NCBI GenBank assembly: GCA_964460035.1
Contig: CAYWPG010000037.1
Coordinates: 1 to 38,014 of the forward strand
Direction: 5' to 3'
DNA from: CAYWPG01 sp964460035
GTDB lineage: Bacteria > Pseudomonadota > Gammaproteobacteria > Nitrococcales > AK92
DNA: 38,014 nucleotides
In this document: piece after piece, positions 32,416 through 38,014 of the stretch
How the letters are laid out: the number at the start of each line of letters is the position of its first letter
Position numbering within the stretch: the stretch's first letter is position 1
Notes under the pieces: generated by a model
The model's database searches: none
What the model was told of the DNA's origin: nothing
The model's input: the letters and a program-made list of their open reading frames with translations, nothing else
Made by a program: the position numbers and the translations under genes

Positions 32416-32697
32416 ATGGCAGAGAAGCAGAACTGGTCGCAAGTTCGACACCTGACCGACTCGGGGCAAATGAACGATAAGGTCGACTTTCCGGACCCTT
32501 CGGTAGCGCCGCTGGGTACCGATGAGGAAGCGGGAGGCGCGCGCACTCCCGAAGAAGACATCGCCGCGGCCGAGCGGCGTCGGCAGACGCACGTCAACCC
32601 GGTCATAGACACCCGTCGCGGCCGGCGCTCCACCCAGCTCTTGATCGCGGTGCTCGCGGGTACTGCGGCCCTAATCGCGCTGCTGGCGCTGATGTAG
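32416..32697 (+). CDS. Small tail-anchored membrane protein of unknown function
   Basis: This 93-residue protein has an acidic, proline-containing N-terminal half (VDFPDPSVAPLGTDEEAGG), a basic stretch (RRGRRST) and one C-terminal membrane helix (LLIAVLAGTAALIALLALM). The layout is that of a tail-anchored inner-membrane protein with its N-terminus in the cytoplasm. I recall similar PDPxxAPLGTDEEAxG proteins in other gammaproteobacteria but no assigned function. The ATG at 32416 gives the full conserved-looking N-terminus but lacks a good ribosome site; ATG 32470 is an alternative. It follows the PAS-GGDEF-EAL gene by 139 bp and is convergent with the YcgL gene 12 bp away. Confidence 0.7.
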   Translation: MAEKQNWSQVRHLTDSGQMNDKVDFPDPSVAPLGTDEEAGGARTPEEDIAAAERRRQTHVNPVIDTRRGRRSTQLLIAVLAGTAALIALLALM

Positions 32698-32709
32698 AGC
32701 GGCTGCTCC

Positions 32710-32949
32710 TCAGACCAGGTCGCGTGGGGGCAGCTGCACGTAGCAGCCGTTAACCAACAAGCCGCGCATCACATCCAGCACCTCCACCCGCGCCAGCTTG
32801 CGCGCGGGGGTCAATACCAGATCCATCACATGGATCGGCTCCCCCAACGCAGCCAGCAAGGAGGACGGCAGCCCCGAGAAGTCGCCTCGCCGCGGCAGGT
32901 AGACATAGGTGTCGGGCGCTTTGCGCCCTTTGTAAATCGAACAATGCAT
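32710..32949 (-). CDS. YcgL-domain protein
   Basis: This 79-residue protein begins MHCSIYKGRKAPDTYVYLPRR, continues through VMDLVLTPARKLARVEVLDVMRGL and ends NGCYVQLPPRDLV. This matches the small gammaproteobacterial YcgL family (CxIYRS..TYLY start, GYYxQLPPP end), whose structure is known but whose function is not. The ATG at 32949 has AGGAG eight bases upstream; the frame stays open to 33027, but those residues are not part of the family. Its position next to an RNase D gene in other genomes is not reproduced here. Confidence 0.85.
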   Translation of the reverse strand: MHCSIYKGRKAPDTYVYLPRRGDFSGLPSSLLAALGEPIHVMDLVLTPARKLARVEVLDVMRGLLVNGCYVQLPPRDLV

Positions 32950-33076
32950 GCCTTTTCTCCTGCGACGATGGTAATGCGCCGCCCAATCGTAAACCAAGCG
33001 GCCCATCCTTATCTCGACAACAGCCATGTCTGCAAAGCAGCTGGCACATCAGCACCCCGACTGAGAGTGATCCAGA

Positions 33077-33820
33077 ATGCCGACCGCGCACAAGCCTAGC
33101 GAGCCGTTACGAGCCGTGATCACCGGCGCCAGCCGCGGCCTCGGCCGCGCCATGGCCCTGGCGCTTGCCGGGGCCGGCTACGAGCTGGTGCTGGCGGCGC
33201 GCGATGCGAGCGCACTCGCGGCCGTTGCGGACGATATCGCAGCCGCGGGGGGCCGTACTCAAGCGCACCGGCTCGACGTTACCGTCGCAGCGGAAGTAAC
33301 CGCCTTCGCAGAGCACCTGAACCGAACACACGGCTCTATCGATTTGCTGATCAACAACGCTGGGATCATGGGCGGCGAGTGCGCCTTCATGGAGATCGAA
33401 CCGGCGCTATGGGAGCGCATACTCGCCGTCAATCTGACCGGGCCTTTCCTTTGCTGCCGGGCTCTGGTTCCGCTGCTGCAACCGGGTGGCAGCATAGTCA
33501 ACATCAGCTCCGGCGCCGCGGTCCGTACCGGCTTTCTCAACCTCGCTTACGGCGTATCCAAAGCCGGGCTGGATAGGCTGACGCTGGGGCTGGCGGCCGA
33601 ACTGGCACCACGCCGAATCGCCTGCGTCTCGCTGTCGCCGCCGGCCAGCAATACCGAAACCGTCCGCGCGATCTACCGCGGGCAGGATATATCCGCATGG
33701 GCCGCTCTGCCGGAGCTGACCGCACAGGCCTTGCTGCGGCTCCTGCAGCTCGGGCCGCAGCGTTTCTCCGGACAGGTGTTGCCGGTGCGCGAATTCCTGC
33801 ACACCCACCCCGGTATCTGA
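33077..33820 (+). CDS. Short-chain dehydrogenase/reductase (SDR)
   Basis: This 247-residue classical SDR has the cofactor motif TGASRGLG (residues about 16-23), NNAG near 92, the catalytic serine in NISSGAAV and YGVSK (Tyr and Lys) near 160. RD after the second strand (LVLAARDAS) favours NADP(H). The substrate pocket after YxxxK has the unusual SLSPPASNTETVRAIYRGQDIS. The substrate is unknown. The ATG at 33077 is near the divergent YcgL gene, 127 bp away. Although an isoaspartyl peptidase follows 131 bp downstream, I see no functional link. Confidence 0.87.
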   Translation: MPTAHKPSEPLRAVITGASRGLGRAMALALAGAGYELVLAARDASALAAVADDIAAAGGRTQAHRLDVTVAAEVTAFAEHLNRTHGSIDLLINNAGIMGGECAFMEIEPALWERILAVNLTGPFLCCRALVPLLQPGGSIVNISSGAAVRTGFLNLAYGVSKAGLDRLTLGLAAELAPRRIACVSLSPPASNTETVRAIYRGQDISAWAALPELTAQALLRLLQLGPQRFSGQVLPVREFLHTHPGI

Positions 33821-33951
33821 CGCAATCCGTCCCCTGGGACGCAACGCCGCCGCAAAGACACTGAGCGCACTCGGGCTTACTTGCCTTCTTGCACCGCGGG
33901 CCGCACAACAGGGGGCGTCTTCGAAGCGAGCGAAGCGGCGAGGAGGACGCC

Positions 33952-34806
33952 ATGGCCAGCAAGCCGGCAATCATCGTGCATGGCGGCGCGGGACGTATTG
34001 GGGAGGATAGGCTGCAAACCTGCCAAGACGGCTGCCGGGAGGCAGCCTTACAAGGCTGGCAGGCGCTGCGCGACGGCGCATCGGCACTGGATAGCGTGGA
34101 ACTCGCGGTAACGCTGCTGGAGGACAATCCGGAATTCAACGCCGGCATCGGCTCGGTACTGAACAGACTAGGCGAGGTGGAGACCGACGCCAGCATTATG
34201 GACGGAGCCAACCTCGCTGCCGGCGCGGTCGGCGCCGTGCACGGCATTCGCAACCCCATTCGCCTGGCGCGCGCCGTGCTTGAGGACGGCCGCTACGTAC
34301 TCCTGGTAGGCGAAGGCGCCCAGGCTTTCGCTCGCAACAGCGGCATTCCGGCTTGTGCCCCCGAGGAGCTCATCACCCCCGCCCAGCGCCGCCGCTGGAC
34401 AGAACAGCACGGCACGGTGGGTGCAGTCGCCATCGACCAGCAGGGTCGGCTGGCAGCAGCCACTTCCACAGGCGGGCTATTCGATGCTCTGCCAGGTCGC
34501 GTAGGCGATTCCGCTCTCGTTGGTTGCGGCACCTACGCCAACGATGAAGCCGCCGTATCTTGCACCGGTATCGGCGAAGCCATCATCCGCTCGGTGCTGG
34601 CCCGCACCGCGGTGGATCTGGTCGCCGACGGTCACGATCCACTGACGGCGGCTGCAGCGGCGGTCGACGTCCTGAACGACCAGACCGCCAGCGAGGCTGG
34701 GCTGATCGTGATCGACAGCCACGGCGGCATCGGTTACGCGCACAACGCCGAGCACATGGTCATCGCAGCGGTCAACGCGGCCGGAGAGTCCTGGAGCGCC
34801 GCGTAG
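33952..34806 (+). CDS. Isoaspartyl peptidase/L-asparaginase (Ntn hydrolase, IaaA-like)
   Basis: The protein has 284 residues from the ATG at 33952, preceded by AGGAGG. It is an autoprocessing N-terminal nucleophile hydrolase: the precursor cleaves before Thr155 in EQHGTVGAVA, and the free threonine is the nucleophile. The family start IIVHGGAG and the late GGCGTY-like segment (VGCGTYANDEAAVSCTGIGE) are present. Such enzymes hydrolyse beta-aspartyl dipeptides from damaged proteins and, more weakly, asparagine. The linker before the threonine is short, so the precursor is somewhat shorter than the E. coli enzyme. The frame opens 21 codons earlier (33889), but the ribosome site supports 33952. 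Confidence 0.9.
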   Translation: MASKPAIIVHGGAGRIGEDRLQTCQDGCREAALQGWQALRDGASALDSVELAVTLLEDNPEFNAGIGSVLNRLGEVETDASIMDGANLAAGAVGAVHGIRNPIRLARAVLEDGRYVLLVGEGAQAFARNSGIPACAPEELITPAQRRRWTEQHGTVGAVAIDQQGRLAAATSTGGLFDALPGRVGDSALVGCGTYANDEAAVSCTGIGEAIIRSVLARTAVDLVADGHDPLTAAAAAVDVLNDQTASEAGLIVIDSHGGIGYAHNAEHMVIAAVNAAGESWSAA

Positions 34807-35130
34807 GCGCCCACGGCTCGTCGCTGCCCAACCCCTCGACCTTATCGCCAAGCGTATCCTCTATGTAGAGCATCTGGACGGCCACGGCGGCGACCACGGC
34901 CAGGGGCGTGGCCAGGATAAGGAGCGCTGCACCAGCCTGGCGGCGCCGTCGGTGACCACGGCCACCAGCACCGCTGGCAAATCCGAGCAGCAGTACGTGG
35001 GTCAGACGTGGGGTCGGAGAACACCGGAGCTAGGGCATGTGCCCCATGAGGCCATGCCGGGGGGGAAACTGCGGCCAGGCGGCGCATCTGGCAAACTACG
35101 CCGCGTACCGTGACCCGGCGAGAGAGACAC
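34807..35130. other. Intergenic region, 324 bp, with a membrane-helix-like minus-strand reading
   Basis: I call no gene here. One minus-strand frame reads a believable hydrophobic segment (AALLILATPLAVVAAVAVQM) followed by LYIEDTLGDKVEGLG. It has a stop (35034-35032) upstream, no start codon before the segment, and it runs into the end of the isoaspartyl peptidase gene. A longer open frame in another minus frame has Trp/Pro/Arg-rich shadow composition. It may be a gene remnant or chance. Confidence 0.35.
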
Positions 35131-35739
35131 ATGCAGGAGAAATACCGCGATCAGCACAAGCGCAGGCTATCGTGGATGCCTTGGCTCTACTACTCTCTTA
35201 AACCCGCCCATAGAGCTTGGGCACAGGCCTGGCAAGCGGAGATCCAGGCCGAACTGACCGCGCTGGAAACCATCACCATAGGTGAGAACTGTTTCATCGC
35301 GCCCGAGGCGCGCCTGTTCGCCGAACCTAACCGCGACATCGTCATCGGTAACAACTGCACCGTGGCGGCCGAAGCGTTCCTGCACGGCCCGATCCGGATC
35401 GGCGACGGGGTCAGCATCAATCACCGGGTATCCATAGACGGCGGCCGCCACGGGGTAGTGATAGGCCCGCACTGCCGGATCGCAGCAGGCGTAGTCATCT
35501 ATGCGTTCAACCACGGATTGGCCCTGGATCGCCCCATCAGCAAGCAACCGGTAACCTCGCGCGGCATCGTCATCGGCGAGGACGTTTGGATTGGCGCCAA
35601 CGCGGGCATCACCGATGGCGTTCGCATTGGCGATCATGCGGTGATAGGGATGGGCAGCGTGGTGACGCGCGACGTACCGCCTTGGGCCATCGTAGCCGGA
35701 GCGCCGGCACGGCAAATCGGCGATCGCCGGGAGCGCTGA
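35131..35739 (+). CDS. Hexapeptide-repeat (left-handed beta-helix) acyltransferase
   Basis: This 202-residue enzyme has a basic, aromatic N-terminus (KRRLSWMPWLYYSLKP) and then about eight hexapeptide turns: ITIGENCFIAPEARLF, IVIGNNCTVAAEAFLHGPIRIGDG, VVIGPHCRIAAGVVIYAFNHG. The probable catalytic histidine is in AFNHG. It ends GIVIGEDVWIGANAGITDGVRIGDHAVIGMGSVVTRDVPPWAIVAGAPARQIG, the classic end of WbbJ/maltose O-acetyltransferase-like enzymes that acetylate sugars using acetyl-CoA. The ATG at 35131 is chosen; the frame is open to a GTG at 35110. No other sugar gene is adjacent, but the amino-sugar operon at 12641-14831 could share the pathway (inference). Confidence 0.85.
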   Translation: MQEKYRDQHKRRLSWMPWLYYSLKPAHRAWAQAWQAEIQAELTALETITIGENCFIAPEARLFAEPNRDIVIGNNCTVAAEAFLHGPIRIGDGVSINHRVSIDGGRHGVVIGPHCRIAAGVVIYAFNHGLALDRPISKQPVTSRGIVIGEDVWIGANAGITDGVRIGDHAVIGMGSVVTRDVPPWAIVAGAPARQIGDRRER

Positions 35740-36228
35740 GCGCGTGAGTTGTACACATTTCCACCGCGTCGACCGACGCAGGGCCCGCGACCTGTCCCGC
35801 CTCCCAGACAAAACAACAAGCCTCTGATTTCAAACAAGAATAATTGATTGTCGAAATTATGGTCGAACTAGCTCTAAGGTAGTAGCCATGCCCCTCAAAG
35901 GCGTATTTCCCAATGTTACCCACAAAGTTATCCACAGAAACTGTGGATAATCGGGAATGCCGTCGGCGTAGCAAACACTTAGAGCCTCTAACCACATTCT
36001 GGCGCTGCGCAGGCCAAGCGCGGCCGGTGTCGCGCAGCGTCCCAGGTCGCGATGCGAACGAAGCGGAAGACGAGGCTCGGTACTACATCAGGACATGAAC
36101 ACACTTGTCGGTGGTAGACTTATGCGCGCGAAGGAGTGCTGCACCGGTGCTCTGCCCTTGCCCACCGAGGCGATGCGCGAGCACTACGAGTCGCAGGATG
36201 CGTAGTTACGCAACCATGAGAACGTCCG
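35740..36228. other. Intergenic region, 489 bp: AT-rich stretch with DnaA boxes
   Basis: No convincing gene is present. The left part (about 35807-35882) is clearly AT-rich for this genome and is followed by DnaA boxes (35916-35950). The right part, up to the PlsC-like gene, is ordinary GC-rich sequence with short frames without coding character. Confidence 0.55.
35916..35950. promoter_or_regulatory. DnaA-box cluster with inverted perfect boxes, possible replication-related site
   Basis: TTATCCACA at 35928-35936 and TGTGGATAA at 35942-35950 are two perfect strong DnaA boxes facing each other across five bases. TTACCCACA (35916-35924) is a one-mismatch box directly before them, and TTGTACACA (35749-35757) is a weaker one about 160 bp upstream. 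An AT-rich segment lies between. This resembles part of a replication origin or a DnaA-titration/regulatory site. Typical oriC neighbours (dnaA, dnaN, rpmH, mnmG, parA) are not present in this window. Confidence 0.6.
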
Positions 36229-36834
36229 ATGCAGACCTCCGACCAAGGCAAACCATCCCAGCGCATAGCTCGCTGGCTGCTCGCCTGTTTCGGCTGGCAG
36301 GTAGAGACTCCCAGGCCGGCGCTACGCAAATACGTGCTGGTCGTCTATCCGCACACCTCCAACTGGGACTTCGTTTGGGGCTACCTGGGACAGATGGTGC
36401 TGCGGCTGAAGCTGAACTGGATGGGAAAAGACACCTTGTTCCGCTGGCCGTTCGGCACCGTGGCTCGCTGGCTAGGGGGGATTCCCGTAAACCGGCGTAC
36501 ACGCAATAACTTCATCGAGCAGATGGCCGAACGCTTTGCCCGCTCCGACGATCTGGTGCTGGCCATCACGCCGGAGGGCACACGCGCTCGCACCGAGGGC
36601 TGGAAGAGCGGTTTTTACTACATCGCTAAAGCGGCCGACGTTCCTGTAGTGCTCGGTTACATAGACTACAAGCGTAAGCGCATGGGCGTATCCGAGCCGT
36701 TTCGGGTAACGGGCGACGTGGAGGCCGATATGGCGCGTATACGCGAGTTCTTCGCTGACAAATACGGCCGTTATCCGCAGAACGCCGGAGTGATCCGGCT
36801 GCTGCCGCGTAGCGGCAGTGCCCCTAAGAGCTGA
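36229..36834 (+). CDS. PlsC-like 1-acyl-glycerol-3-phosphate acyltransferase family protein
   Basis: This 201-residue protein has the acyltransferase motifs in order: HTSNWD (catalytic His and Asp of HxxxxD, residues about 42-47), GGIPVNRR (acceptor binding) and ITPEGTR (phosphate binding), then VPVVLGYIDYKRKR. These define the PlsC superfamily, which moves acyl chains onto glycerol phosphates or other lipids. The short form with HTSNWDF and no strong N-terminal membrane helix resembles a subgroup of unknown acceptor rather than the canonical PlsC. The ATG at 36229 lacks a strong ribosome site; no in-frame alternative is clearly better. Confidence 0.82.
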   Translation: MQTSDQGKPSQRIARWLLACFGWQVETPRPALRKYVLVVYPHTSNWDFVWGYLGQMVLRLKLNWMGKDTLFRWPFGTVARWLGGIPVNRRTRNNFIEQMAERFARSDDLVLAITPEGTRARTEGWKSGFYYIAKAADVPVVLGYIDYKRKRMGVSEPFRVTGDVEADMARIREFFADKYGRYPQNAGVIRLLPRSGSAPKS

Positions 36835-37068
36835 CCGCTGATGACGGAGCTGTGCCGCGAAAGACCAGAGAGGCCGCGGGCGGCCACGTAGGACTGTATG
36901 CCCCTGCGTGCAGCTCCTCCTTGCTTCTTCATCAGCTAAGCCTCAGTTACCGACGATACGGGCCGCTGCAAAGTCGTTTCCCGCAACCCGCTGGCGCCTG
37001 CAACCGGGCTTGTCATGGCTATCCGCCCGCAATCCAGAGTCATGGTCGATGAGCTGAGGAGACGTCAT

Positions 37069-38013
37069 ATGCGTAGGCAACTGCTCGATCGAATGCTCAT
37101 GCACCTGGTCGGTTACTCCTACACCTTCGCGCAGCGGCTCACATTCTCCGTCCCGTGGCGGCTGGAAGGGCAGGAGCTGCGTGTGCCGTTCCTGAGCGGC
37201 GCCGGTTTCCAGAACCTGCGCATAGGCCCCAAGGACATCGCCCTACAGCGGGTAGTCCAGCACATACTCCCGCGCACCCCCGGCGCAATCGTCGACGTTG
37301 GCTGCAACATCGGCCACTTCATGGAGCTTTGCGTGCTGGCCGAGCGTGAGCGGCGGTATGTAGGATTCGACGTGAGCCTGGCATGCTGCTATTACCTGGA
37401 GCGGTTCATCCGCGAAAACCGCTTGCCCGCGCACTCCGTGTTTCCGATCGCTTTGAGCAACCATACCGGCGTACAGCAATACCATTCCAACGGGCAGTTC
37501 GATGTGTGCGCATCCCTGACGCCGGAGGCTCATCCGCGCGGGCGCTATAGCGGGGGCGGTGTGGTACTGACCGACACCGGCGATCGCATTCTTGCGCGCC
37601 TGAAACTGGATGGGATTTCGCTGATCAAGATCGATGTGGAAGGCCTGGAGTTAGAGGTACTGCGCGGCTTGCAGCGGACGATAGAGCGCGAGCGGCCATA
37701 TTTGATTTTCGAGATTCTCATCTACGCGCACCTGGGCGATTCTGACGCCGATCCAGAGGACACCGCCAGGGTGATTCAGCGCCGCCAGCAGACGGCCATC
37801 GCCATCGAGCAGTTCTGCCGAGAACGCGATTACGTGGTCTACCGCATGCGCCAGAATGGCGCTCTGGAATACAGGCAGCACCTAGATCCGGGCGCATCGC
37901 GGGATTCGATCGCCATGGACCATCTTGCGCTACCGCGCGAGAAGGCGGCAGATCTGCTAAGAGGCTACCGTTACGGCATCGATGTTGCGCCGGATCGAGC
38001 GGTCGCGGCCTAA
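37069..38013 (+). CDS. FkbM-family SAM-dependent methyltransferase
   Basis: The protein has 314 residues from the ATG at 37069, which has GAGGAG eight bases upstream; ATGs at 37015 and 37042 are in frame but lack a site. The SAM motif is IVDVGCNIGHFMEL (about residue 75), with YVGFDVS after it, and the FkbM hallmark LIKIDVEGLELEVLRGL near 185. FkbM enzymes O-methylate hydroxyls on sugars or secondary metabolites, often in polysaccharide clusters. The preceding acyltransferases fit a loose envelope/glycan context, but the substrate is not identifiable. The stop at 38011-38013 ends one base before the window. Confidence 0.83.
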   Translation: MRRQLLDRMLMHLVGYSYTFAQRLTFSVPWRLEGQELRVPFLSGAGFQNLRIGPKDIALQRVVQHILPRTPGAIVDVGCNIGHFMELCVLAERERRYVGFDVSLACCYYLERFIRENRLPAHSVFPIALSNHTGVQQYHSNGQFDVCASLTPEAHPRGRYSGGGVVLTDTGDRILARLKLDGISLIKIDVEGLELEVLRGLQRTIERERPYLIFEILIYAHLGDSDADPEDTARVIQRRQQTAIAIEQFCRERDYVVYRMRQNGALEYRQHLDPGASRDSIAMDHLALPREKAADLLRGYRYGIDVAPDRAVAA

Positions 38014-38014
38014 C

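Noticed and set aside
34842..35132. 96-codon minus-strand open frame after the isoaspartyl peptidase gene
   Set aside because: Its Trp/Pro/Arg-rich composition is that of a shadow frame and no ribosome site precedes it.
1..38014. CRISPR arrays, insertion sequences, prophage or integrative elements
   Set aside because: I found no regularly spaced repeats, transposase, integrase or phage genes. Gene content is ordinary chromosomal housekeeping and signalling.

Overview
The window is a GC-rich (low-to-mid 60s percent by eye) chromosomal segment of a gammaproteobacterium. Pointers to that group are a CpxRA/CpxP-type envelope-stress module, a FadI-FadJ pair in the gammaproteobacterial order, SixA, SlyD, a YcgL-domain protein, a class I fumarase and cyclic-di-GMP proteins. 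A phasin suggests polyhydroxyalkanoate storage. An Aquifex-type protein-only RNase P homologue beside an Rnl3-type RNA ligase suggests a Chromatiales/Ectothiorhodospiraceae-like lineage, but that placement is inference. No insertion sequence, prophage, CRISPR array, tRNA or rRNA was found.

Layout. Bases 1-35 are the last codons of a probable chemotaxis receptor, followed by a terminator. Bases 256-1814 hold a secreted trypsin-like protease with a GlyGly-CTERM-like tail, overlapped by its likely processing enzyme, a rhombosortase. Bases 1791-4446 are a CpxA/CpxR-like pair, divergent from a CpxP/Spy-like periplasmic protein. Bases 4784-8387 hold a TauE/SafE transporter, a class II-like sirtuin, and the convergent RNase P-like nuclease/RNA ligase pair. 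Bases 8900-12123 carry a phasin and a membrane GGDEF-EAL protein, separated by a hairpin-rich intergenic region. Bases 12641-14831 are a two-gene nucleotide-sugar amination operon. Then come fumarase, a NIT-domain chemoreceptor on the minus strand, and fadIJ.

The right half has sixA and a ClsB-like phospholipase D on the minus strand, slyD, a DUF1488-PilZ operon (minus), an exported NucH/ExeM-type nuclease, a lipoprotein M48 protease with TPRs, and a PAS-PAS-GGDEF-EAL protein. It continues with a small tail-anchored protein, a YcgL protein, an SDR oxidoreductase, an isoaspartyl peptidase, a left-handed beta-helix acyltransferase, a PlsC-like acyltransferase and an FkbM methyltransferase. Between the two acyltransferases lies an AT-rich stretch with two perfect, inverted DnaA boxes.

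Themes. Many genes concern the cell envelope and signalling: surface protease sorting, envelope stress, c-di-GMP turnover and reception, chemotaxis, phospholipid and polysaccharide decoration. Carbon metabolism is represented by beta-oxidation, fumarase and PHA. The most interesting items are the RNase P-like nuclease/RNA ligase pair, the self-contained protease/rhombosortase pair, the DnaA-box cluster, and several intergenic inverted repeats that may encode structured RNAs. Everything was read by eye; no database or folding search was run.
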